A stretch of 64,000 nucleotides of DNA from contig NZ_JAQMUB010000081.1 of assembly GCF_028330965.1 (NCBI RefSeq), positions 1 to 64,000 on the forward strand, in the 5' to 3' direction. Of this stretch, positions 1-7,337 are shown one piece after another. The stretch's first letter is position 1; each line of letters opens with the position of its first letter. The notes below the pieces were generated by a model that was not told the origin of the DNA, did not search any database, and worked only from the letters and a program-made list of their open reading frames with translations. The translations under genes were made by a program, and so were the position numbers. Origin of the DNA: Oscillatoria sp. CS-180. Its GTDB lineage: Bacteria > Cyanobacteriota > Cyanobacteriia > Phormidesmidales > Phormidesmidaceae.

Positions 1-30
1 GCGCTCGGATGAGCGCGGATGACAGTACTC

Positions 31-324
31 TCAATTGAGAGGGTTTTCAAAATCAAAGAGGTCCGCAACGGCCCAGCTTAGCTGCCGCCAGACTCCTTTC
101 TGGCTCCAACGGTTGAACCGCTTGAAGACGCTGTTCCACTTCCCACAGTGCGCCGGCAATTCGCGCCACTGCGCCCCTGTTTTGTTGATCCACAAGACCG
201 CTTCAACAAAACGGCGACACTCGCTCTCTTTTCCCACATAAACCTCCGGCATTGCTCGCAGGTTTGAGAGGACTTTTTGCCATTGCGGCTCACATAATTG
301 TACAGAAGGCATCTCTTGCCTCAT
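31..324 (-). CDS. IS5-type transposase, N-terminal part (partial element)
   Basis: The 97-residue product has the N-terminal IS5/IS4-type transposase pattern: WINKTGAQWRELP followed by WNSVFKRFNRW. The frame closes at position 31 after FENPLN. One base further on, another frame reads IESTVIRAHPS to the window edge, which matches the start of the catalytic half (the DST-V-RAHP motif of IS5 orfB). The element is therefore split by a frameshift, either programmed as in several IS5 subgroups or a mutation, and its remainder lies outside the window. I could not define terminal repeats. Confidence 0.75.
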   Translation of the reverse strand: MRQEMPSVQLCEPQWQKVLSNLRAMPEVYVGKESECRRFVEAVLWINKTGAQWRELPAHCGKWNSVFKRFNRWSQKGVWRQLSWAVADLFDFENPLN

Positions 325-386
325 GGTTACTACTTTTGCAACCCATCGAGTTCAACCTCAAAATGTTAAGATGTCCTAGTGGCCAG

Positions 387-1052
387 TCAATTATTTATTG
401 ACGGGTAAAGGCGTTGTAATTTCACCCTGGCATCAGCGGCTGTAAATCGCCAATCTATCCAGGTCTCCTCGTGATTACGATTGTCTTGCCAAGCAGCCAC
501 CTCACCCCTCAGGGTGTCTATATCAGCGATGCGTCGGTCCAGACATTGACGCCCCAAAATACTGAGTTCAATTTCGGCCATGTTCAACCAACTGCCGTGT
601 TTGGGGGTATGGCAAAATTCCAAACGACTCAGAATTCGGTGCGCTTCACTCGGCACAAACGCTTTGTAGAGTGAAGCGGGCGAATGGGTGTTGAGATTGT
701 CCTGAATGATGATGAGTTTGTCGGCATGGGGATAATCACAATTCACGAGGGTTTTGAGTAAGTGGGCATAATCGAGCGCTGTGTGCTGCTGTGTCACCGC
801 GACTCGTCGCCACCCCATCATCGGCTCACACACCATAAACAGGTTGGCGGTGCCGTTGCGCTCATATTCGTAGTCAATCCGTTCCGGGTGCCGGGGTTGG
901 GCAGCCATAGGCCGATGGGTTTCTTTCACTAACTGCTTGGTCGCTTCATCAATGCAAATGACGGGGATATCTGGATTGTATGCCGTTTGATAAACGTCTA
1001 AAACTGTCTCCATCCGCCAGACAAATTCGGCAATCCTGCTGGGCGGAATCAC
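387..1052 (-). CDS. IS630 transposase, DDE catalytic half (orfB)
   Basis: The catalytic domain has the IS630 DDE triad in order: D in VICIDEATK, D in IIQDNLNTHSP, and E in SWLNMAEIELS. It ends with the usual C-terminal stretch RVKLQRLYP. The open frame begins upstream of the nominal GTG and joins orfA at an A7 run, so translation probably starts in orfA and shifts by -1. Relative to the degraded copy at 1.7-2.95 kb it keeps a full frame. Confidence 0.85.
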   Translation of the reverse strand: MIPPSRIAEFVWRMETVLDVYQTAYNPDIPVICIDEATKQLVKETHRPMAAQPRHPERIDYEYERNGTANLFMVCEPMMGWRRVAVTQQHTALDYAHLLKTLVNCDYPHADKLIIIQDNLNTHSPASLYKAFVPSEAHRILSRLEFCHTPKHGSWLNMAEIELSILGRQCLDRRIADIDTLRGEVAAWQDNRNHEETWIDWRFTAADARVKLQRLYPSINN

Positions 1053-1525
1053 CCAGCAGGATTGCCGCCAAGGCTGTAGTTTGTTTTTTTGAGTACTTGC
1101 CGCACGCTTTCGTGACTCAACTCATCGAGAGAGTCCAGTTCCACCATCCGCTCTGCCAACAGACGTAAGGTCCATCGACCTCGACCCTCAGGAGGGGCAC
1201 CACAGCGCAAGGCTATCAAGTGAGCTTCGGCTTCACCATCGAGTTTCCGTTTGCGACCTCGACCCGCACGAGGCTTCAGGACAGCTTCTAACCCTTCCTC
1301 GACAAACCGTTGTCGCACCCGCTCAATTGTTCTGATGCTGATATCTAGCGCTGCTTTGATATCCTGGTCACGCCAACTCCCCTGAGCTTGTTCAGTATCC
1401 GCTTTCAGAAGAATGCGAGCATGATTGATCGTGGCGGCGGCTCGTTTGCCCGTGTGGACAATCTCTTCGAGAGACTGGCGCTCTTCTGCACTTAAGCTCA
1501 CAACGTACTTTTTCACCATACCCAT
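1049..1525 (-). CDS. IS630 transposase, DNA-binding half (orfA)
   Basis: The 158-residue product carries the N-terminal helix-turn-helix region of an IS630 transposase. Residues of about 20-75 (GKRAAATINHARILLKAD, then SIRTIERVRQRFVEEG) form a HTH_29/homeodomain-like domain. A basic linker RGRKRKLDGEAEAHLIAL follows, then the conserved SHESVRQVLKK. The frame ends in KKTNYSLGGNPAG, which does not match the family. The adjoining -1 frame gives KKNKLQPWRQSCWVIPP, which does. It therefore probably works as a frameshift fusion with the downstream catalytic half. Confidence 0.85.
   Translation of the reverse strand: MGMVKKYVVSLSAEERQSLEEIVHTGKRAAATINHARILLKADTEQAQGSWRDQDIKAALDISIRTIERVRQRFVEEGLEAVLKPRAGRGRKRKLDGEAEAHLIALRCGAPPEGRGRWTLRLLAERMVELDSLDELSHESVRQVLKKTNYSLGGNPAG
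1084..1090 (-). promoter_or_regulatory. A7 slippery run, probable -1 frameshift site in IS630 transposase
   Basis: On the minus strand the run CTC-AAAAAAA-C lies exactly where orfA leaves family similarity and orfB begins. A -1 slip converts KKTNYS into KKNKLQPW, restoring the expected transposase sequence. The mechanism is inferred from the sequence; a single-base indel mutation would look the same. Confidence 0.6.
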
Positions 1526-1587
1526 GCCATGAAGGAGATGCCCTCAATTCTACCTCCTTTACCCGTCATTCTCTATTTGACTGAGCA

Positions 1588-1683
1588 CTAGTAACGCTAC
1601 CCGGAATTCAAAATTCAAAACTAAGGCAGATAAGCTTTCTCAGTGTTTTGAATGGTGAGCCTATTTCTGCCGCAGTGTACTAG
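1588..1683. repeat. MITE family A, copy 1 (between the two IS630 copies)
   Basis: This 96-bp copy runs from CTAG to CTAG and is nearly identical to four further copies at 45.85, 48.61, 49.57 and 51.64 kb. Its ends read CTAGTA inward on both sides. An internal stem pairs ATTCAAAAC with GTTTTGAAT. It has no coding capacity. Both terminal TA dinucleotides are shared with the flanking IS630 copies. Confidence 0.85.
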
Positions 1684-1690
1684 TGGTGAG

Positions 1691-2954
1691 TCAATTATTT
1701 ATTGACGGGTAAAGGCGCTGTAGTTTCACTCTGGCATCGGCGGTAGTAAATCGCCAATCGATCCAGGTCTCCTCATGATTGCGCTCATCCTGCCAAGCCG
1801 CGACCTCATGCTTAAGGGTGTCGATATCGGGAATGCGATGGTTGAGACACTGACGCCCCAGAATACTCAGTTCAATTTCGGCCATATTCAACCAACTAAC
1901 GTGTTTGGGAGTATGACAAAATTCCAAGCGACTCAAAATACGATGCGCTTCACTCGGTGCAAATGCTTTGTAAAGTGAAGCGGGCGAATGGGTGTTGAGA
2001 TTATCCTGAATGACGATGAGTTTATCGGCTTGAGGATAGTCTTTATCCACGATGGCTTTGAGTAAGTGGACATAATCGAGCGCGGTGCGCTGCTCAGTCA
2101 CTTCAACTCGCCGCCATCCCACCATCGGTTCACACACCATAAACAGGTTGGCGGTGCCGTTGCGCTCATATTCGTAATCAATCCGTTCGGGGTGTTCGGG
2201 CTGGGCTGCTATGGGGGGCTGAGTTTCGTGCACTAACTGCTTGGTGGCTTCATCAATGCAAATGACGGGTATTAGACGAGAGCTAAAAACTGCGATCGCG
2301 ACAGCTATACGTAGAACCGATCGAAGCCTCCTATATAGCTTTGAGCATTTGTTCTAGTTGTCGCAACACCTAAAAATAGCTGTCATTTAATAGACGGAGA
2401 TATCGGGATTGTAAGCCGTTTGGTAAACATCTAAGACCGCTTCCATGCGCCAGACAAACTCAGCATTCTCAGCGGGTGGAATCACCCAGCAGGATTATCG
2501 CCAAGGCTGCAGTTTGTTTTTTTAGCACTTGGCGTACGCTTTCGTGACTCAACCCATCGAGATACTCTAGTTCCACCATCCGCTCTGTCAGCAGACGTAA
2601 GGTCCATCGGCCTCGACCCTCAGGCGGTTCACTACAGCGCAGTGCCACCAAGTGAGCTTCGGCTTCACCATCGAGCTTCCGTTTGCGACCCCGACCAGAA
2701 CGAGGCTTGAGGGCGGCCTCTAATCCCTCTTCGACAAACCGTTGGCGCACCCGCTCAATCGTTCTGATGCATATCCAGCGCCGCTTTGATGTCCTGGCCT
2801 CACCAACTGCCCTGAGCGTGCTCCGTATCCGCTTTCAGGAGAATGCGCGCAGATTGATGGTGGCGGCGGCTCGTTTACCTGTGCTGACAATCGCTTCGAG
2901 CGACTGGCGCTCGTCTGCCGTTAAACTCACAACGTATTTTTTCACCATACCCAT
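1691..2954 (-). pseudogene. IS630 transposase pseudogene
   Basis: The reading frame begins like copy 1 (MGMVKKYVVSL at 2954). It is broken by small deletions near 2850 and 2770, has an in-frame stop after QPWR near 2500, and is interrupted between the first catalytic Asp region and the ETQPPIAAQPEHPERID segment by the nested element. The remaining open pieces are 2469-2750 (basic linker plus SHESVRQVLKK) and 1691-2233, which still shows IQDNLNTHSP and NMAEIE. Confidence 0.85.
2269..2392. mobile_element. 124-bp nested element with inverted ends and 5-bp target duplication
   Basis: Comparison with copy 1 shows a clean insertion in the transposase gene. It is flanked by direct repeats GACGG (2264-2268 and 2393-2397). 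The ends form inverted repeats of 16 bp with 13 matches: TATTAGACGAGAGCTA at 2270-2285, and the complement of TATTAAATGACAGCTA at 2377-2392. On the minus strand it reads RQLEQMLKAI-stop, resembling a transposase C-terminus, so it may be a MITE or an IS deletion derivative. Confidence 0.75.
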
Positions 2955-3094
2955 GCCATTAAGAAGACTGCTTTAATCCTACCTCCTCTACCCGTCATTA
3001 TCTATTTGACTGAGCACTAGGTTGGAGGCAAGATGTCAGAGCAATGCATGCCGGTCTTAATACTCGCAGGAATAATCCTAGCCGCCAGTTCGAG

Positions 3095-3919
3095 CTAATT
3101 CGAAACCTGACTTTCTGAAAGGGATTCTAAATAGCAGAGGAACTGAATCAACTCTTCTTCTGAAAGCTCGTGACGCGATCGCTTGTTGTAATTTCGTTCT
3201 AGATACTCGCGTCCCGTTTCGACAGACCATCCCAGGCGACGCAGTTCAATATCAGTTTGAGCAATGACATCAGATAAATTGATCGGTGCAGGCAGGGGAG
3301 CAGCTGAACCAGGGTCCTGTTGTGCAGATTCGGAATCAATAGTTGCATCGATAGTTGCGACGACAGTTTTCACTGGCTCATCTGTCTTGACTAGCTCATC
3401 TGTCTTGATTGGCTCATCTGTCTTGACTGGCTCACTTAACTGCACGGGTGCGTCCGACGTTTTAGCCACAGCTTGAGGTGTGGAAGAGACCTGTGGCTCT
3501 GCTTTCTCAATTTTTTGAGTAGCGGAACGAACTGGGGTCAAAACAGTCGTTTCTAACAACTTCGGAGGACCACTATCTGAATCCAGCGCAGACGAGGGTA
3601 CAGCCGTTGCCTTAGTAGAAACAGGCAAGGCAATTTCTGGGGGCAAAGTATCGGTTGCGTCCACCTCAGATGATGACTGCGACGCTTTCGGAGACAAATC
3701 GCTGACGTCATATAATCCCAGACCTGCCAATGCTCGCTGTCGAGCCCGATCTTCAGCCGCTTCAATCACCAAATCAGCCGCAAGCCCCGCCGCTTGCCCT
3801 GACGAGGTCGTTGTGATCGTGACCTTCACCACAAACTGGTCGTCTTTGACCATGAGTATCTCACTCTGAAGAGTCGCATCAGGACAGCGATCGCGAAATG
3901 CTCTCAAAGACACAGTCAT
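3095..3919 (-). CDS. Conserved hypothetical protein with low-complexity middle
   Basis: I do not recognise this 274-residue protein as a named family. Residues 1-72 look folded and alternate beta and helix, including ILMVKDDQFVVKV and an Ala-rich helix. Residues of about 75-210 are Ser/Thr/Glu/Pro-rich and disordered, with an 18-bp tandem repeat. The last ~60 residues form a compact helical domain (IELRRLGWSVETGREYLE, then YNKRSRHELSEEELIQFL). The N-terminal layout loosely recalls single-strand annealing (Rad52/RecT-like) accessory proteins, but I would not assign that. The upstream same-strand genes encode a nuclease-like protein and a RusA resolvase, so a DNA-repair context is possible. Confidence 0.7.
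   Translation of the reverse strand: MTVSLRAFRDRCPDATLQSEILMVKDDQFVVKVTITTTSSGQAAGLAADLVIEAAEDRARQRALAGLGLYDVSDLSPKASQSSSEVDATDTLPPEIALPVSTKATAVPSSALDSDSGPPKLLETTVLTPVRSATQKIEKAEPQVSSTPQAVAKTSDAPVQLSEPVKTDEPIKTDELVKTDEPVKTVVATIDATIDSESAQQDPGSAAPLPAPINLSDVIAQTDIELRRLGWSVETGREYLERNYNKRSRHELSEEELIQFLCYLESLSESQVSN
3373..3426. repeat. 18-bp tandem repeat, three units
   Basis: Three consecutive 18-bp units of the type CTGGCTCATCTGTCTTGA, plus a partial fourth, encode KTDEPV/KTDELV/KTDEPI on the minus strand. They lie in the disordered centre of the 274-residue protein. Unit number could vary between strains by slippage. Confidence 0.9.
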
Positions 3920-4050
3920 GATTGCCTCAACAGCCTCTTCATTTCTAGACAGCGATATCTCTAGAAAGCATATTTCAAAAAGCTATCCTTCGCGTCTATT
4001 AGGAAAAGGAGTGAATTTTTAATTGAAGTGTTTGAACCAGTCTGATGAAA

Positions 4051-4392
4051 TCAGCTTGCTTGATGATGTCGAGGATTAGTAACCACTAGATTAAATTGCC
4101 ATCCTGGAATAGATTCCACTTTTTCAACAAGACGCCTTAAGTCCGCAGAACCATTCAACGTTAGATTGGGACGAGAACGCACATCAGCAACGACTGTCTC
4201 GTTTTCACCGTGAGCAATTAACGCGATCGAACAGCCCTGCAGGACGTCTGGCAAAGCCTCGTCCTCAGGATAAAGCATCACATCATAGCCAGCACGTTTA
4301 TACTCACGGGCAAGACGTGACAAGCGACGACGTTCAAGGGGAGTTTCAAAGGGTCGACTCTTCATGACGACTCTATTTGCCTCAGATGACAC
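4051..4392 (-). CDS. Small conserved protein, possibly a degenerate restriction-nuclease fold
   Basis: The product is 113 residues. After a basic N-terminal helix (ETPLERRRLSRLAREYKRAGYDV) come YPEDEALPD, then IALIAHGENETVVADVRSR, and GWQFNLVVTNP near the end. The strand-rich order with an acidic residue followed by a D-V-R triplet resembles a PD-(D/E)XK nuclease core in which the usual E-x-K is altered, so it may be inactive or non-catalytic. This is an inference from pattern only. It overlaps the upstream rusA-like gene by 11 bp and is likely co-translated with it. ATG at 4365 is an alternative start. Confidence 0.65.
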   Translation of the reverse strand: MSSEANRVVMKSRPFETPLERRRLSRLAREYKRAGYDVMLYPEDEALPDVLQGCSIALIAHGENETVVADVRSRPNLTLNGSADLRRLVEKVESIPGWQFNLVVTNPRHHQAS

Positions 4393-4801
4393 TTTCAGGA
4401 TTTTTCAGAATGTCTACTTTAACATGCAAAAACTCTTCGCCCTTGCAGAAACCTTCTGCTAAAGCTACAGACATCCCTTTGACTTGGAAAGAACCGTTGA
4501 GATTACGACGACGATTGTCGAGTTCAGCAATCTGATAGTCGTCTTGGTAAATCACCCCGTTCAACTCGTCCAAAACGGGTTTGATGATTCTTTCACTGTC
4601 CAAATTTTCTCCCATATTTCCCAAAAGCGCATCGTAAAAATGGGTTATCTTTACGTGAAGTTTATCTGTCAATGGTGGATGATCTCCCCAGCAATACTGG
4701 GCAGTTGTTCTCACATGGTCTCGCCAAGCTCTTAGGGCTTTCTTGTCTTTAGCTCGGTGAGGCACAGGCTTGCCGATAATAACAAAATCGAAAGGCAGCA
4801 C
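4382..4801 (-). CDS. RusA-type Holliday junction resolvase
   Basis: The 139-residue product matches the RusA endodeoxyribonuclease family in length and motif order. FDFVIIGKPVPHRAK opens the protein, and the core is NLDSERIIKPVLDELNG followed by YQDDYQI. D68, K74, D78, D87 and D88 are the expected metal-binding and catalytic positions. RusA dimers cut four-way junctions symmetrically with Mg2+ and are often phage-derived, although cyanobacteria carry chromosomal versions. No phage structural genes are nearby. The gene is first in a minus-strand group with the 113-aa and 274-aa genes. Confidence 0.8.
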   Translation of the reverse strand: MLPFDFVIIGKPVPHRAKDKKALRAWRDHVRTTAQYCWGDHPPLTDKLHVKITHFYDALLGNMGENLDSERIIKPVLDELNGVIYQDDYQIAELDNRRRNLNGSFQVKGMSVALAEGFCKGEEFLHVKVDILKNPESVI

Positions 4802-5114
4802 TAACCTAGTCCCTGACGGTAATTACTGATGACACAAGAGCTAGTAGAAGTCCCTGAGTAAAGCTTTAGCCATCTAGGCTTGTGTACCCAATAGCATCCA
4901 AGTGCTGAGAGCAGCGCCAGATGGCTCGTCGCCTTGTTCTAACGAAACTGACGACGGCTGTAAACTTGACTCACCTTCGAATGCACAAACAAACTTAGAT
5001 GTCAAGTCCTCTCCTAATGATAAGCGAGAAATTTAGGATCGTGTGTCTCAGTAGCCGAAGTTATTGATATCTTTCACCCGTAGTCAAAGATACCCGGAAA
5101 CTCCAGATATTCTC
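4802..5114. other. Intergenic stretch with repeat D only
   Basis: These 313 bases separate the rusA-like gene from the 3' end of map. Apart from the short dispersed repeat at 4862-4909 I see no gene, clear terminator or promoter. Confidence 0.5.
4862..4909 (+). repeat. Repeat D, copy 1
   Basis: The ~48-bp segment begins AGCTTTAGCCATCTAGG and ends AAGTGCTGAG. Similar segments lie at 17840-17872 (+), 26326-26359 (+) and 60215-60261 (-). All are intergenic, and most can fold into a hairpin. It is probably a REP-like dispersed element. Confidence 0.6.
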
Positions 5115-5918
5115 TTAGGCAGGCACCTTACTTTCTGCCAGAGTTAGAACATCTGCTCCGTCCTCTGTGACTGCAATGGTGTGTTCAAACTGAGCTGATA
5201 ATTTGCGATCGGCTGTCAAGGCAGTCCAACCATCCGCCAGAACTTCAACCTCATGAGAACCCACATTAATCATGGGTTCGATTGTGAAGACCATGCCTTT
5301 TCGTAATTTCTTACCCTTGCCAGCAGTTCCATAATGAGGAATCTGGGGGGCGGTATGAAAGATGCGGTGAACACCATGTCCAACGAAATCGCGGACGACT
5401 GAGAACCCTTCGGCTTCTGCGTAAGCTTGGATAGCAGCACCAATATCGCCAATTCGAGCACCGGGCTTAACAGCACGAATACCCAGCCACATACATTCTT
5501 CAGTGACTTTGACCAGTTTCCTAGCTAAGGGAGAAGGATCCCCGACGAAAAAGGTCCGCGATGTATCGCCGTGAAATCCACCCAGAATTGGCGTGACATC
5601 AATGTTCATGATGTCACCATCCCTCAAAATCTGGTCAGCACTGGGAATGCCGTGACAGACAACTTCATTAACACTGGTACAAATCGATTTGGGGAACGGA
5701 TCGACTGCACCTGGATAACCTAAGGGTGCGCTTTTAGCACCGTGCTGTTGTGTCCATTCCTCTGCGGCATCGTTCAGCTCCAAAGTACTAATGCCGGGTT
5801 GTACCCTTGGTTCGAGATAGTCCAGTAGTTGAGCGGCGAGGCGTCCAGCCTGACGCATTTTCTCTATTTCTCGGCGCGATAGGAGTGTAATGACCTCTTG
5901 CTGTTCCACAGTGCTCAA
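5115..5918 (-). CDS. map: Methionine aminopeptidase, type I
   Basis: This cytosolic enzyme removes the initiator methionine from nascent proteins. The 267-residue product has the pita-bread fold signature with all five metal ligands: D107 (NIDV), D118 (GDTS), H181 (GHGV), E214 (TIEPM) and E245 (QFEHT). The auxiliary H89 (CHG) is also present. There is no N-terminal zinc finger, so it is type I, and the length is slightly above the usual 250. Two ATGs are not available upstream, so the start at MSTVEQQ is reasonable. It is not obviously in an operon. Confidence 0.96.
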   Translation of the reverse strand: MSTVEQQEVITLLSRREIEKMRQAGRLAAQLLDYLEPRVQPGISTLELNDAAEEWTQQHGAKSAPLGYPGAVDPFPKSICTSVNEVVCHGIPSADQILRDGDIMNIDVTPILGGFHGDTSRTFFVGDPSPLARKLVKVTEECMWLGIRAVKPGARIGDIGAAIQAYAEAEGFSVVRDFVGHGVHRIFHTAPQIPHYGTAGKGKKLRKGMVFTIEPMINVGSHEVEVLADGWTALTADRKLSAQFEHTIAVTEDGADVLTLAESKVPA

Positions 5919-6044
5919 GTTGTTATCTGTTTGTAACGGTTCTCTTTAATACTGTAACCCTGGACGGATGAATTGGTCATCTATTCATCTTGACAGGCTA
6001 AAGAAATTGGTTACCCTACAGAGGTCGCTTCACATTTTGCCCGA

Positions 6045-6404
6045 ATGCATTTCTGGTTCTTGTGCTGTTTTTTACTCTTCATTGTCTCGCAGGGGTATGG
6101 TTGGCTAAGTCATCAATCCTGGTTTGCAATTCATGAGTTGGGATTGCCTTGGGTCATGCTAGGCGGCGTTGGTTTGGCGATCGCGTCTAACTACAGCACC
6201 TTATCACCCACCGCAAAGCCGAAAGCGACGCTGTCCCCCCCTCCGTCACGTTCATCTCAGAAGCCTGACAAGCCACCTCAGATTATTAGCGAAGAGCCAC
6301 CGTTATTAGTCACCTCAGCAGCCCAAAAACCAATTTCCATTTCCTTTGAGATCCGAGAGGGTAATAGGGCCACAGGCGGAAGCAGCGAGAACGAAGAAGA
6401 ATAG
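6045..6404 (+). CDS. Small membrane protein, unknown function
   Basis: The 119-residue product starts with a strongly hydrophobic helix (HFWFLCCFLLFIVSQGYGW). A second hydrophobic segment, WVMLGGVGLAIAS, lies at about 36-48. A Pro/Ser/Lys-rich, probably disordered tail of about 70 residues ends in SSENEEE. I do not recognise a family. It is divergent from map and convergent with tpiA, so it is likely monocistronic. Confidence 0.65.
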   Translation: MHFWFLCCFLLFIVSQGYGWLSHQSWFAIHELGLPWVMLGGVGLAIASNYSTLSPTAKPKATLSPPPSRSSQKPDKPPQIISEEPPLLVTSAAQKPISISFEIREGNRATGGSSENEEE

Positions 6405-6475
6405 ATTTTCTATCGAGTTAAGAGCTTCTCGATTTTGATGCGGAGCGGTTTAAGCCGGATCGACTTAGGTTAGGG

Positions 6476-7204
6476 TCACTGCACAAAGTTGGCGATTCGG
6501 CTGAAGCTATCGGGTTCCAGGCTTGCTCCACCGACCAACACACCATCAATATCAGATTGGGCCATGATTTCGTCAATGTTGCCGGGTTTAACCGAGCCGC
6601 CATACTGAATGGAAACGCTCTGATTGTCTAATTGCTGACGGATGACTCCGATGATTCGGTTGGCTTCGGTTGTCTCACAGGTATCCCCTGTGCCGATCGC
6701 CCAGATAGGTTCGTAGGCAATCACCAGGTTGCTTTGATCAATATTGACCAAAGCCTGCATCAACTGCTTGCTGATGATGTCTTCCGCTTCACCACGATCT
6801 CGCTGTTCCTTAGTTTCACCCACGCACAGAATAGGCGTTAGGGCATGTCGTTGAGCAGCCATTAGGCGCTTGTTGACGGTCTGGTCCGTTTCACCAAAAA
6901 GCTGACGACGTTCACTATGGCCAACAACGACGTAGCGAATGCCGAATTCTTCCAACATACTGCCGGAGACTTCACCGGTATAAGCGCCACTGTCTTCCCA
7001 GTGAATATTTTGAGCACCCAACATAACCCGACTACCGTGCAAATTCTTAGAAAGCGCACTCAGAGCGGTGAAGGGGACACAGAGTACAACTTCTCGATCT
7101 TGCGGTGTCTCCGAGAGCTGCCCCAAAAAGCCCTGAAGAAACGTCAGCGCTTCTCCTTGGGTTTTGTGCATTTTCCAGTTTCCAGCAATAACAATCTTAC
7201 GCAC
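6476..7204 (-). CDS. tpiA: Triosephosphate isomerase
   Basis: It interconverts dihydroxyacetone phosphate and glyceraldehyde 3-phosphate in glycolysis and the Calvin cycle. The 242-residue product, close to the family norm, has K11 in GNWKMHK, H96 in VVGHSERR and the catalytic E165 in [11 protein letters not shown]. The phosphate-binding loop YGGSVKPGN and the terminal GVLVGGASL are also present. Start [10 protein letters not shown] fits the family exactly. No co-transcribed neighbour is evident. Confidence 0.97.
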   Translation of the reverse strand: MRKIVIAGNWKMHKTQGEALTFLQGFLGQLSETPQDREVVLCVPFTALSALSKNLHGSRVMLGAQNIHWEDSGAYTGEVSGSMLEEFGIRYVVVGHSERRQLFGETDQTVNKRLMAAQRHALTPILCVGETKEQRDRGEAEDIISKQLMQALVNIDQSNLVIAYEPIWAIGTGDTCETTEANRIIGVIRQQLDNQSVSIQYGGSVKPGNIDEIMAQSDIDGVLVGGASLEPDSFSRIANFVQ

Positions 7205-7337
7205 GGTCGTTCAGCTAAATGGGTTTACAGAGACATGCATCATTGCATCCTACTAGCAAAGGTTGCGCGGATCAAATGAGGCACTCGGAGATTGCAATTT
7301 GTGATTTTGACTACGCCATTATTCAGAACAATGCATC

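Larger units (their letters stand above)
379..1588 (-). mobile_element. IS630-family insertion sequence, copy 1 (intact-looking)
   Basis: The element is about 1.21 kb and bounded by TA dinucleotides at 377-378 and 1589-1590, each inside a CTAG. Its ends are imperfect inverted repeats of about 35 bp: both read GTG..CAGTCAA inward from the TA, and the block TGACGGGTAAAGG is identical at both ends. TA target duplication and a two-frame DDE transposase are typical of the IS630/Tc1/mariner superfamily. It is about as intact as any element in this window. Confidence 0.85.
1683..3017 (-). mobile_element. IS630-family insertion sequence, copy 2 (degraded, with nested insert)
   Basis: This is a second copy of the same IS630 element, bounded by TA at 1681-1682 and 3018-3019, with ends matching those of copy 1. 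It differs from copy 1 by several small indels and by a 124-bp insertion at 2269-2392, so it cannot encode a full transposase. It could still be moved in trans because both ends remain. Confidence 0.85.
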
